Positions 34,199-43,027 of a stretch of DNA of 64,000 bases are shown piece after piece. Each line of letters begins with the position of its first letter. Positions within the stretch are counted from its first letter, which is position 1. The stretch spans positions 1,054,001-1,118,000 of the forward strand of contig OZ239146.1 in assembly GCA_965194515.1 (NCBI GenBank), given 5' to 3'. This DNA comes from Acidimicrobilacustris europaeus (GTDB taxonomy: Bacteria; Actinomycetota; Acidimicrobiia; Acidimicrobiales; Acidimicrobilacustridaceae). The notes beneath the pieces were generated by a model. It was not told the DNA's origin, did not search any database, and worked only from the letters and a program-made list of their open reading frames with translations. A program made the position numbers and the translations under genes.

Positions 34199-34504
34199 TC
34201 AGCCCTTCTTGATGCCGGTGATCTCGATCGTCGCATAGTGCTGACGATGACCCCAACGACGACGCTCGTTGGCCTTGTTCTTGTAAGTGAAGCCGATGAC
34301 CTTGGGACCCTTGGCCGCGCCGACAACCCGTGCGGACACGCTGGCACCAGCCAGCTGCGCGGGGGTAGCGAGGACGGTGTCACCGTCGACAACGAGTACG
34401 GGAGTGAGGGTGACCTCGTCAGCCTCGCCGAGGCGTTCGACATCAAGTCGTTGGCCCTCTTCGACGCGGTACTGCTTGCCACCTGTCTGGATCACGGCAT
34501 ACAT
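34199..34504 (-). CDS. rplU: 50S ribosomal protein L21
   Basis: 101 residues. YAVIQTGGKQYRVEEGQ at the start and IGFTYKNKANERRRWGHRQ near the end are typical L21 blocks. It is a 23S rRNA-binding protein of the large subunit, co-transcribed with rpmA. A strong hairpin lies in its leader (34520–34560). Confidence 0.98.
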   Translation of the reverse strand: MYAVIQTGGKQYRVEEGQRLDVERLGEADEVTLTPVLVVDGDTVLATPAQLAGASVSARVVGAAKGPKVIGFTYKNKANERRRWGHRQHYATIEITGIKKG

Positions 34505-34519
34505 AGGTGTGCAACTCTA

Positions 34520-34560
34520 GCCCCACGGGCCCAAAGAACGAAACTCGGGTCCGGTGGGGC
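34520..34560 (-). promoter_or_regulatory. Leader hairpin between rne and rplU
   Basis: GCCCCAC (34520–34526) pairs with GTGGGGC (34554–34560), and inner GGGCCC/GGGTCC sequences extend the stem with a bulge. There is no following U-run, so it is not a simple terminator. It may be a processing or autoregulatory structure in the rplU–rpmA message. Confidence 0.4.
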
Positions 34561-34573
34561 CATTGAGCCTGCC

Positions 34574-36610
34574 TCAGACCAGAAGATCTGGATCGACTCT
34601 GACTCCGCGACCCTCGCAGTCGGGACACTGTCCGGCGAAGGACTCAAGCAGCCCCTCCCCGATGCGCTTCCTGGTCATTTCGACCAGTCCGAGTTCGGAG
34701 ATGTCGAAGACCTGGGTGCGGGTCTTGTCGCGGGCCAGTGCATCTCGGAAGACTCGAACAACATCGTCTCGGTTGCCCTTGATCTCCATGTCGATGAAAT
34801 CGATCACGATGATTCCGCCGATATCGCGCAAGCGCAGTTGCTTGGCGATTTCGACCGCAGCTTCGAGGTTGTTGCGATACACGGTCTCTTCGAGACTCTT
34901 CGAGCCGACGTTCTTGCCGGTGTTTACATCGATGACCGTGAGCGCTTCAGTGTGCTCGATGATGAGCGAACCACCCGAAGGTAACCAGACCTTGCGATCG
35001 AGCGCCTTGTGCACCTGTTCATGAACATGATGGCGCTCAAAGATCGACAGCGGTTCGACGTCACGGTCATACAACTCGATGCGGTCGGCGAGCGCAGGGG
35101 AAATGCTCGAGACATAACCGTGAACATCGTTGAACAACGCCTCGTCATCGATCACGACGCTGCGGTAGTTGTCGTTGAATTCTTCTCGAATCACGCGCAC
35201 GGCCATATCGGGCTCTCGGTAAAGAAGTGCGGGAGCCTGAGCAGAGTTAGCCAACGCTTCGATTTGATCCCATTGCGAAAGAAGTCGACGGACGTCGGAA
35301 GATATTTCTTCTGAGGTCACGCCTTCGGCCGCGGTACGCACGATGACGCCATGCTGCGGAGGCTTCACCTTGTCGAGAATATTGCGCAGACGCTTTCGTT
35401 CGCTGTCGTCGAGTCGCTTCGAAATTCCGTAGGTGCTGGAGTTCGGGATGAGAACGACGAAACGTCCTGGAAGCGAAACTTCCTGCGTGAGTCGCGCACC
35501 TTTGTGTGCGATCGGGTTCTTGGTGACCTGACAGATGATGGTCTGACGAGGCTTCAGGATCTGCTCGATTCGGGCATTCGAAGCCCCACCTTCAACATCT
35601 TCGGCGTCGAACTGCAGATCGCCGCGATACAGAACGGCGTTCTTGGGTGTCGCAATGTCGACGAAAGCGGCTTCCATGCCTGGAAGAACGTTCTGCACCT
35701 TGCCGAGATAGATGTTGCCGTGAATCTGCGCAACGTCGTCGGCTGGACGAGACACGTAGTGCTCAATGAGATTGCGGCCTTCAAGCACCGCAATCTGCGT
35801 TGCTTCAGGACGCACGCTGACCGCCATCATGTAGCGGCCGACCGGACGTCCGTTTCGCTCACGACCCTTGCGCTTTTCGAGAGTCTCATCGTCGAGTTCG
35901 GGGCCATCGCCTCCAAGGATCGCTTCGACAGGCCGAGGAACTCCGGCCTTCTTCTGCTGTTGACCCTTCTGCTGGCCTGATTGGCCCTGTTGACCAGCCG
36001 ACCCTTGCTGAGCGTTCTGGCCCTGCTGCTGACCTCCGCCGCCGCCTCCACGGCCTCGGCCGCCTCGACGTCGACGATTGCCACTACGAGCCTGTCCGCC
36101 GCCTTGGCCCTCGGGCTTCGCAGCGTCTCCGTCTCCGGGTTCTGCTTCCGCCGAGTCGGCCGCCGGATCTGGGCGGCTATCGCCAATCTGTGGCTTCTTG
36201 ACAAGAGCTTCATCGGCTGCGGCGGTGTCGCGAGGTCGGTTCTGTGATGCACGCTTCGGTAGCTCGTCAGGTTGACGATCAAGATCGGGTGTGCCGGTGT
36301 CGTCGCTTTCGTCCCCAGACGCGTTGGCGCCGCCGCCTTGTCCCCCGCCTGATCGGTTTCGATTACGTCCACCGCGAGACCCACGCCGACGACGCGGGCG
36401 ATTCACGCCATCGCCAGAGGGCGTGCCATCGCTTGATGCAGCGGTGTTCGCTCCGCCATCGGACGAGGAACGAGAAGACTCGCCAGCCGCAGCAGTTTCA
36501 GATGTCGCCTGCGGTACCGACTCAGCTGCTCCGGAAGGGGCAGTGTCGCGTTGCGGACGTGATTGGTTGTCCGGCGTTGAATCGCCGGGGTCGACCGTTT
36601 GGTCGGTCAT
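34574..36610 (-). CDS. rne: Ribonuclease E/G family endoribonuclease
   Basis: 678 residues. The first 220 or so are disordered, with Arg/Gly-rich (RPRRRRGSRGGRNRNR) and Gln/Gly-rich (GQQQGQNAQQG) tracts. The catalytic half follows: S1 domain (GNIYLGKVQNVLPGMEAAFVDI), 5'-sensor and DNase-I-like domain with metal-binding Asp in VIDVNTGKN and VIDFIDME, and the Zn-link CPDCEGRG near the C-terminus. Unlike E. coli RNase E, the disordered part is N-terminal, as is common in Actinobacteria. It cuts single-stranded RNA for mRNA decay and rRNA processing. It is flanked by the DUF2344 gene upstream and rplU downstream. Confidence 0.94.
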   Translation of the reverse strand: MTDQTVDPGDSTPDNQSRPQRDTAPSGAAESVPQATSETAAAGESSRSSSDGGANTAASSDGTPSGDGVNRPRRRRGSRGGRNRNRSGGGQGGGANASGDESDDTGTPDLDRQPDELPKRASQNRPRDTAAADEALVKKPQIGDSRPDPAADSAEAEPGDGDAAKPEGQGGGQARSGNRRRRGGRGRGGGGGGQQQGQNAQQGSAGQQGQSGQQKGQQQKKAGVPRPVEAILGGDGPELDDETLEKRKGRERNGRPVGRYMMAVSVRPEATQIAVLEGRNLIEHYVSRPADDVAQIHGNIYLGKVQNVLPGMEAAFVDIATPKNAVLYRGDLQFDAEDVEGGASNARIEQILKPRQTIICQVTKNPIAHKGARLTQEVSLPGRFVVLIPNSSTYGISKRLDDSERKRLRNILDKVKPPQHGVIVRTAAEGVTSEEISSDVRRLLSQWDQIEALANSAQAPALLYREPDMAVRVIREEFNDNYRSVVIDDEALFNDVHGYVSSISPALADRIELYDRDVEPLSIFERHHVHEQVHKALDRKVWLPSGGSLIIEHTEALTVIDVNTGKNVGSKSLEETVYRNNLEAAVEIAKQLRLRDIGGIIVIDFIDMEIKGNRDDVVRVFRDALARDKTRTQVFDISELGLVEMTRKRIGEGLLESFAGQCPDCEGRGVRVDPDLLV

Positions 36611-36625
36611 GGTTTCGCTCCCTTT

Positions 36626-37357
36626 TCATCGCGCGCCCGCCTCAGCAGGTGCGCGTGACGTCGCGTGGGCCGGGATCGGTTCCCGTCTCGCGCCGTCAGT
36701 AATGATCCATTGGTGTGTCCTACAGACGCGCCCCTCGTTGCGAGGCGGGTCGAACGCGGCCAGAAGTTCTGAAGGCCGCACGGAGCGCGGCTGGGTTGCC
36801 AGCTCGGCTTCGAGAAGAGCTCCTTCTTCCGGAGCGTCGATTGCTAGTGCGCCAACAACCCGAAGGCTGATGATGCCGGGCCGAATGTCATCGGACACCG
36901 TCTTGCCTTTTCGTTCCCGGGTTACCGGAAGCGTTGAGGCATCGAGCATGGTTCGAACGTTGGCCTCGAGTTCGTCGGGCGTAACGCCCGGGATCTCGAT
37001 TCGCCAGGTGCAAACCGTTACAGCCTCTTGAAGAGACGGTTCAGATCGTTCGATAGCCGAGACTGTCTCGACATCGACTCCCGGAGGGAGGAACGGCGTG
37101 AGCCGCTCGGGCAATGCCCCGAGATCGAGTGCGGAGGCTTCTGGCTCACGCAGATCGATGTCGAGGTACTCCCCCAGCGACTCATGGCCGGTGGAAAGCG
37201 CTAGTCCGAAGTGCATTTTCGGACGAGGTGAAAAGCCTTCGGTAATGGCAACAGGGAGTTCGGCGCGTCGAAGCGCACGCTCCCAGCAGCGGGCCATATC
37301 TCGGTGGCTCGAGAACCGAATCTTGCCGGCCTTGGAAAACCGCACGCGGATCCGCAT
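36626..37357 (-). CDS. DUF2344 (TIGR03936) radical-SAM-linked protein
   Basis: 243 residues from the ATG at 37357, whose first base is the last base of the upstream stop codon (TGATG). It begins MRIRVRFSKAGKIRFSSHRDMARCWERALRRAELPV, and a second block is EGFSPRPKMHFGLALSTGHES, both typical of TIGR03936. In many bacteria this domain is fused to the C-terminus of the radical SAM protein; here it is a separate, coupled gene. Function unknown. Its constant neighbours are the radical SAM protein and an RNase E/G. Confidence 0.88.
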   Translation of the reverse strand: MRIRVRFSKAGKIRFSSHRDMARCWERALRRAELPVAITEGFSPRPKMHFGLALSTGHESLGEYLDIDLREPEASALDLGALPERLTPFLPPGVDVETVSAIERSEPSLQEAVTVCTWRIEIPGVTPDELEANVRTMLDASTLPVTRERKGKTVSDDIRPGIISLRVVGALAIDAPEEGALLEAELATQPRSVRPSELLAAFDPPRNEGRVCRTHQWIITDGARREPIPAHATSRAPAEAGAR

Positions 37358-39309
37358 CACGAACCCACTCGAACGGGGGCGCGACCGAGCAAGGTCACCG
37401 GAACGGACGAACCGAGGTCTTGTCCTGTGCCTTGAGAGCCCCCTGCCGGAGGCGTGGCTGACGCCACAATGTGCTCGATCGAGTATCCGGTGCATGCGCC
37501 GCAGTCATAACACGGTGTCCACCGACAATCGGGGAGCCCGACCTCGGCAAGTGAGTCTCGCCAGTCCTGCCAAAGGAAATCTTTATGAAGTCCGGCACTG
37601 AGGTGGTCCCAGGGAAGGACCTCATCTTCGGTGCGGTGGCGGTAGGCGTACCAGTCTGGGTCAAGGCCATGGGCGGCCATGGCGGTAAGCCAAAGCTCAA
37701 GGTCGAACCGTTCGTTCCATTCCTGGAAGGTTCCGCCCTGACGCCAGACTTCTTCGATCACGACGCCGATACGGCGATCACCGCGACTCATGATGCCTTC
37801 CACGAGTGTCGCTTTGGGATCATGCCACTTCACTTGCACGCCGTGAGATTTGCGCGTGTCGTCGCGAAGCAAATTGATTTTGCGACGCAGTTCCTCGACC
37901 GTGTTCTGACCAAACCACTGAAAGGGAGTGAATGGTTTCGGAACAAAACCGCCAACGGACGCGGTGACCGAGGGACTTTTCGTATGCGCTTTGCCGAGCT
38001 CCACACAGTTACGCGCCAATTCAGCGATACCAAGCGTGTCCTCATCGGTTTCTGTTGGGAGACCAGTGAGGAAATACAACTTCACGCGACGCCATCCGTT
38101 TGCATAGGCCGCTTCAACTGCGCTGTAGAGATCTTCTTCGCGAATCAATTTGTTGATGACCTGACGCATACGCCATGTGCCGGCCTCTGGCGCAAAAGTG
38201 AGACCCGTTCGGCGCGCCCGCTGAATCTGCGTCGCAATACCAACCCCGAAAGCATCGACCCGGAGGCTCGGCAGTGAGACCGAAACCGGAGGGCCATCGT
38301 CGGTCGACTGGACGATGTCACCAACAAGTTTCTCGATACCGGAGAAATCGGCGGTGGAGAGAGAAGTCAAAGCGACCTCGTCATATCCGGTGCGCCGCAA
38401 ACCTTCTTCGACCATGGTCCGAACTTGTTCGGCCGGGCGCTCGCGCACCGGACGCGTGATCATTCCTGCTTGGCAGAAGCGACAGCCACGAGTGCAGCCA
38501 CGGAACACTTCGACATTCAGTCGATCGTGGACAACCTCAGTTATCGGAACAAGTTGAGTCTTGGGATACGGGAACTCAGCAAGATCGGCGACCGTGCGCT
38601 TTTCTACACGTTCGGGAACATCGGAATATCGAGGCGTAACGGCAACAAGGTTGGCCCCTTCGTAGGTGACGTCGTACATCGACGGCACGTACACGCCAAC
38701 GATGTGTGACAACTCGCGAAGAACGTTTTCGCGACTGCCCTCGGTGCGGCCTGACTTCTTCCACTCCCGAACAACATCGTTGATTTCGGTGATGACTTCT
38801 TCACCATCACCCAACACGACAATGTCGAGGAAATCGGCGATTGGTTCAGGGTTATAGGTGCAGTGTCCCCCGGCGACAATGAGCGGATGCTCGGGACGGC
38901 GCTCGGCGCTACGGACCGGCACACCAGCGAGGTCGACCATGTTGAGCAGATTGGTGTAGGTGAGCTCGGCTGAAAGATTGAAGCCAATGAGATCGAAGAG
39001 GCCGGCAGGACGATGGCTATCGATTGAGAACAACGGGATGTTGCGATCGCGAAGAAGACCCTCGAGATCGGTCCATGGCGCGTAGGCCCTCTCGGCAACG
39101 GCGTGGGGATTCTCATTGAGGATTTCGTAGAGAATCTGCAGACCCTGATTTGGAAGACCTATTTCGTACGTATCGGGGTACGACAACAACCACGCCACCT
39201 TGTCGGGGGCATGGTGTGGGGTACGAGCTCCGTCCTCGAGGCCGATGTAGCGAGCAGGTTTCGCCACGTTGGCCAGAAGGGGCTCCAGCTGGGGCCATAC
39301 ATCGGTCAT
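37357..39309 (-). CDS. TIGR03960-family radical SAM protein of unknown function
   Basis: 650 residues. The N-terminal third resembles a cobalamin-binding-like Rossmann region (AWLLSYPDTYEIGLPNQGLQILY, then PLIVAGGHCTYNPEPIADFLD). The radical SAM motif is GCTRGCRFCQAG (CxxxCxxC). A TIM-barrel core includes FAPEAGTWRMRQVINK and KLYFLTGLPTETDEDT, and the C-terminal part has a Cys-rich end CRWTPCYDCGACTG that may hold another metal site. It is translationally coupled to the DUF2344 gene, with rne next. A role in RNA modification or in RNase maturation can only be guessed from neighbourhood. Confidence 0.88.
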   Translation of the reverse strand: MTDVWPQLEPLLANVAKPARYIGLEDGARTPHHAPDKVAWLLSYPDTYEIGLPNQGLQILYEILNENPHAVAERAYAPWTDLEGLLRDRNIPLFSIDSHRPAGLFDLIGFNLSAELTYTNLLNMVDLAGVPVRSAERRPEHPLIVAGGHCTYNPEPIADFLDIVVLGDGEEVITEINDVVREWKKSGRTEGSRENVLRELSHIVGVYVPSMYDVTYEGANLVAVTPRYSDVPERVEKRTVADLAEFPYPKTQLVPITEVVHDRLNVEVFRGCTRGCRFCQAGMITRPVRERPAEQVRTMVEEGLRRTGYDEVALTSLSTADFSGIEKLVGDIVQSTDDGPPVSVSLPSLRVDAFGVGIATQIQRARRTGLTFAPEAGTWRMRQVINKLIREEDLYSAVEAAYANGWRRVKLYFLTGLPTETDEDTLGIAELARNCVELGKAHTKSPSVTASVGGFVPKPFTPFQWFGQNTVEELRRKINLLRDDTRKSHGVQVKWHDPKATLVEGIMSRGDRRIGVVIEEVWRQGGTFQEWNERFDLELWLTAMAAHGLDPDWYAYRHRTEDEVLPWDHLSAGLHKDFLWQDWRDSLAEVGLPDCRWTPCYDCGACTGYSIEHIVASATPPAGGSQGTGQDLGSSVPVTLLGRAPVRVGS

Positions 39310-39340
39310 GACCCGTAGATGCTACCGGGGTACCCCCGGT

Positions 39341-40486
39341 CTATTGGAACCGGCGCATGTAGACGTTGAGAACTAGGCCGAGACCAGCCAATGCCGTGAT
39401 GGTTGCCGAACCCCCGGCACTGATCAAAAGCAAAGGGATACCTGTCACTGGCATGATCCCCATAGCCATACCCACGTTCTCAAACGCCGAGAATGCGAAC
39501 ATCGCCAGGACCCCAGCGCAGAGATAGGTGCCGAAGGAATCCTTCGCAACTTGCGCGATTCTCCAGATCCGGTAACAAAGCAGCCCGTACAAGAACAGCA
39601 TCACGGATGCTCCGATGAAGCCAAACTGCTCGGCGACGGCGGTGAAGATGAAGTCCGTCTGTTGCTCAGGAACAAAGCCCAACTTTGTTTGCGGACCATC
39701 GAAAAGTCCTTGACCAGTTATCCCGCCATTGGCGATGGCCTGCTGGCTCTGTTCGATGTTGTACACGGCAGAGTTCGAAGTATCGCTCGGGTTCACGAAG
39801 GCCGTTAACCGATTGCGCTGATAGTCAGCCAACAAGGGTGAGTTCAAAGCGCCTACGACACCAACCACGCCGACTATCGTCAGAACCGCGATGTATTTCG
39901 TGGGTAGTCCTCCCACAAGCATGATGGTCATCATGATTGCAAGAAGGATCAGCGTCTCTCCGAGATCTGGTTGCAACATGATGAGAGCCATAGGCAGCGC
40001 AGCCGTCGCTAGAAGTGCAACGAGTCGCCGAATGTCAATGTCGCCGCGAAACTCCGATAGCAAAAACGCTAGGACGCCGATGAGTGACAGCTTTGAGAAT
40101 TCGGCTGGCTGCATCTGAAACGGCCCAAGGGAGAACCAGGACTTTGCTCCATTGACTTCGCTACCCAACGGAGAAATAACGAGTACGAGTAGAGCGGTGG
40201 TGATTCCATAGAACGCCCACGCCCAGTCGTGAAGCTTTCGGTAGTCGACGACACTGCAAAAGATCATGGCTCCTGCGCCGATGATCATGAACGTCGCCTG
40301 CTTATACAAATAGGACTTCGAATAATCGGGGCCCGGACCACGCGTCGCGCTGTACACCGCGATGACGCCCAGTATCGAGAGAATCACCGTGCATCCGATG
40401 AGCACGGGATCGATGTGTCTTAGCGGTGCGGTTGGATCGCGCCGGCTCAACTTTGACGCACGAGAGGAAATCGACTGCGGCAACAT
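39341..40486 (-). CDS. rodA: Peptidoglycan glycosyltransferase RodA (SEDS family)
   Basis: 381 residues with about 10 membrane segments. SEDS family blocks: PDLGETLILLAIM (with the catalytic Asp context), GLFDGPQTKLGFVPEQQTDFIFTAVAEQFGFIGA, and the end LPVTGIPLLLISAGGSA type (here MPVTGIPLLLISAGGSATI). RodA polymerises lipid II for cell elongation with its partner transpeptidase, encoded directly upstream with a one-base overlap. Confidence 0.95.
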   Translation of the reverse strand: MLPQSISSRASKLSRRDPTAPLRHIDPVLIGCTVILSILGVIAVYSATRGPGPDYSKSYLYKQATFMIIGAGAMIFCSVVDYRKLHDWAWAFYGITTALLVLVISPLGSEVNGAKSWFSLGPFQMQPAEFSKLSLIGVLAFLLSEFRGDIDIRRLVALLATAALPMALIMLQPDLGETLILLAIMMTIMLVGGLPTKYIAVLTIVGVVGVVGALNSPLLADYQRNRLTAFVNPSDTSNSAVYNIEQSQQAIANGGITGQGLFDGPQTKLGFVPEQQTDFIFTAVAEQFGFIGASVMLFLYGLLCYRIWRIAQVAKDSFGTYLCAGVLAMFAFSAFENVGMAMGIMPVTGIPLLLISAGGSATITALAGLGLVLNVYMRRFQ

Positions 40487-42441
40487 CAGTCCATCGATCC
40501 GTTCACTGCGCTTCCAGCACCAGTGAGCGCTTGATTCGCAATTACTTCATAGACACGACGAGTGACCTCGCCCGAAGCTTCTGCGCCGAAGCCCGACTCC
40601 TCCATCACTGCGGTCACCACCCATTTCGGAGAGAGCGCAGGACCATACGAAGCGAAGAGCGAGGTATCGGCCTTGCCATCGACCTGCGCCGTTCCCGTTT
40701 TGCCGACGACAGGGAAAGCCTGCTGGTCAAACCCTACGAACGCCGAGGCCGCGGTTCCAAGGCCGCTCGTAACTCCTTCAAGCCCTGAGGCAATTGGACC
40801 ACGAACATCGGGCGGGAGCGTCACCGTGCCTGTCACCACCGGTTCGATCACCCTCAGCACATCGGACGGATCTGTTGTCGTGCTGTTGGGTTTGAGAATC
40901 TTCCACACCACATGTGGCTGGTAGACGGTGCCCCCATTCGCAAATGCCGCGTACGCGCGGGCAAGTTGCAACGGAGTTACCACGATCACATTCTGACCTA
41001 TCGCTAGTTGGACGTTGTCGCCGGTGTACCAATCGCCATTGGGATACGCGTCGGGATACTTGTTGGAAAGTGCCTTCTTCTCCGCTTTGGTCAGTACGTA
41101 GCCGGCTGATTCATTCGGAAGATCAATACCAGTTCGCTTATCGAATCCGAATGCTGTCGCCGCATCCTGAATCAGCGTGGTTCCGTCCATGCGGTCGCCA
41201 AGCCAATAGAAGTACACATCCGACGAGACGGTCAATCCGCGAACAACGTTGACATTTCCATGTTTGATGCTGCCGGCGTTGGTGAATTCTTGAGCGGGAT
41301 TGCCAACCTTGTAGACACCATCGTCGTAGATCGATGAGTTCCCATCGATGAGACCGTTACTTAACGCAGCAGCTGCAGTCACAAGTTTGAACGTAGAGCC
41401 GGGCGCGTATTGACCGGTGATTGAACGATCGATCAGCGCACTCGCCCCGTTGACGTCTTGAAGCTGGTTGTAACGCTCCTGCGTGATCCCAGCTGCAAAC
41501 TCCTGAGGGTCATACGACGGAGCCGACGCCAACGCCACAACTCCCCCGTCTCGAGGGTCAAGCACGACAACGGAACCTGCAGGAGCGCCTCGAATTGTGC
41601 CGTCTCGTTGAGATGTCCCGCGCAAAACATCAAGTCGCTCGACGAGCGCCTGCTCGGCTCGGATCTGAACTTCGATATCGATATGGAGCTGGATGTCGTT
41701 CCCAGACTTCGGGGGTTGATACGACTCCGTACCAACTGGGCGATTCTTGAAATCGACCTGCACCAACTCGATGCCAGGTGTGCCACGAAGTTCTTTTTCG
41801 TAGGTCGACTCGATGCCAGCCATGCCAACGATTGAATCGGGCTGATAGGTCTTCTCGACGCCGTCAGGATCCGTACCGGGCTCGATCTTCTTCAAAATCT
41901 CTGCGGTGATACGCCCGGTGTAGCCGAGGACGTTCGAAGCCGCGGTGCCGTACGGGTAGACACGAACGGTCTTGCGCTCGTAGGAAACCGAGGGAAAGTC
42001 CTCGGCGTATTCGGAAAGGCGATGAATCACTTCTTCGGTCACGTCTGTTGCGATTGGAACTGCCTGCACTTGGTCAGACTTCTTGTCTGCCAATCGCTTC
42101 TCGATGGTGGAGATCTTGATTGGCGCGCCATTTTCGGTCAGGACATCAGCAAGCCTCGCAAGGAGATCATCGCTGTCCTTCACCTTTTTCAACTCGTTGC
42201 GATCGATCGAGACGACGAGCGACGTGCGATTGTCAACGATTACGCGGCCCTTCGAATCGAAAATTCGACCACGCGGGGCTTCAGTGGCAACCGTTCTCGT
42301 TCTGTTCGCAGTGGCCTGCACCGCAAGCTCGGGAGCTTCCAACACCTGCAGATACCAAAGCCGAGCGAAGAGCGCGATGAAACACGCAGCGACCACAACA
42401 CCAAGGAGGCTCATTCGAAGGCGAGGTGAGGTGGTGTCCAT
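40486..42441 (-). CDS. mrdA: Penicillin-binding protein 2 (class B transpeptidase)
   Basis: 651 residues. An N-terminal membrane segment (about 8–30) is followed by the pedestal/dimerisation domain (PRGRIFDSKGRVI). The transpeptidase domain has STFK at 349–352 (catalytic Ser349), SxD at 406–408 in the place of the usual SxN, and KTG at 581–583. It cross-links peptidoglycan during elongation with RodA under MreBCD guidance. It lies downstream of mreD in the same direction. Confidence 0.95.
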   Translation of the reverse strand: MDTTSPRLRMSLLGVVVAACFIALFARLWYLQVLEAPELAVQATANRTRTVATEAPRGRIFDSKGRVIVDNRTSLVVSIDRNELKKVKDSDDLLARLADVLTENGAPIKISTIEKRLADKKSDQVQAVPIATDVTEEVIHRLSEYAEDFPSVSYERKTVRVYPYGTAASNVLGYTGRITAEILKKIEPGTDPDGVEKTYQPDSIVGMAGIESTYEKELRGTPGIELVQVDFKNRPVGTESYQPPKSGNDIQLHIDIEVQIRAEQALVERLDVLRGTSQRDGTIRGAPAGSVVVLDPRDGGVVALASAPSYDPQEFAAGITQERYNQLQDVNGASALIDRSITGQYAPGSTFKLVTAAAALSNGLIDGNSSIYDDGVYKVGNPAQEFTNAGSIKHGNVNVVRGLTVSSDVYFYWLGDRMDGTTLIQDAATAFGFDKRTGIDLPNESAGYVLTKAEKKALSNKYPDAYPNGDWYTGDNVQLAIGQNVIVVTPLQLARAYAAFANGGTVYQPHVVWKILKPNSTTTDPSDVLRVIEPVVTGTVTLPPDVRGPIASGLEGVTSGLGTAASAFVGFDQQAFPVVGKTGTAQVDGKADTSLFASYGPALSPKWVVTAVMEESGFGAEASGEVTRRVYEVIANQALTGAGSAVNGSMD

Positions 42442-42515
42442 GGTTCAGAGATTCGAGTGACGGGTTATGGCGACGAGAAGAGACACAGCCCCTCTAGTTC
42501 AGCAGATAGAAGCTG

Positions 42516-43025
42516 TCAGCGGACCGCAGCCCGGATTCGGCCGATCTCTGGATCGGCCCATCGACAGACCCTGACTGCCGGAAACACGAACAGCGCTGAT
42601 GACGCTCCCACAACGACCATAACGGTGAGGACGCGCAATGAGAGCAGATCGGGGCGACCGAGCAGTGCCCCAGCGATGGCAAAAGCCAAAAGACCCGCAC
42701 TACTGGAGATGAAGGCGATTGCCGCGGTCAACCATCTGGCGGAGTGAATCGTGGCCCCCTCCAGCAATCCAGCAACCACACCGGCAACCAGACCAGAGAT
42801 CGCTCCGAGACCAAAAGGAGTCACGACCAAAAGGTCGAGGCAGGCACCGCAGACAAACCCAACAACTGCGCCTCGCTCAGAGCCAGCGACAATTCCGGCG
42901 GCAATCGCCACAACCAAAAAAAGGTCGGCACTCACACCAGCTATGCGGAACTGCGAGAACACCGCATATTGCAAGAGCGCCGCAGTTCCAATGACCACGG
43001 CGTAGCGAATTGCCGGATGATCCAT
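42516..43025 (-). CDS. mreD: Rod shape-determining protein MreD
   Basis: 169 residues from the ATG at 43025, two bases after the mreC stop (an ATG seven codons earlier overlaps mreC). It has five or six hydrophobic segments, PFGLGAISGLVAGVVAG and an Arg-rich C-terminus. MreD sequences are poorly conserved, so the call relies on size, hydrophobicity and position between mreC and mrdA. It is an integral membrane part of the elongasome. Confidence 0.85.
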   Translation of the reverse strand: MDHPAIRYAVVIGTAALLQYAVFSQFRIAGVSADLFLVVAIAAGIVAGSERGAVVGFVCGACLDLLVVTPFGLGAISGLVAGVVAGLLEGATIHSARWLTAAIAFISSSAGLLAFAIAGALLGRPDLLSLRVLTVMVVVGASSALFVFPAVRVCRWADPEIGRIRAAVR

Positions 43026-43027
43026 GT

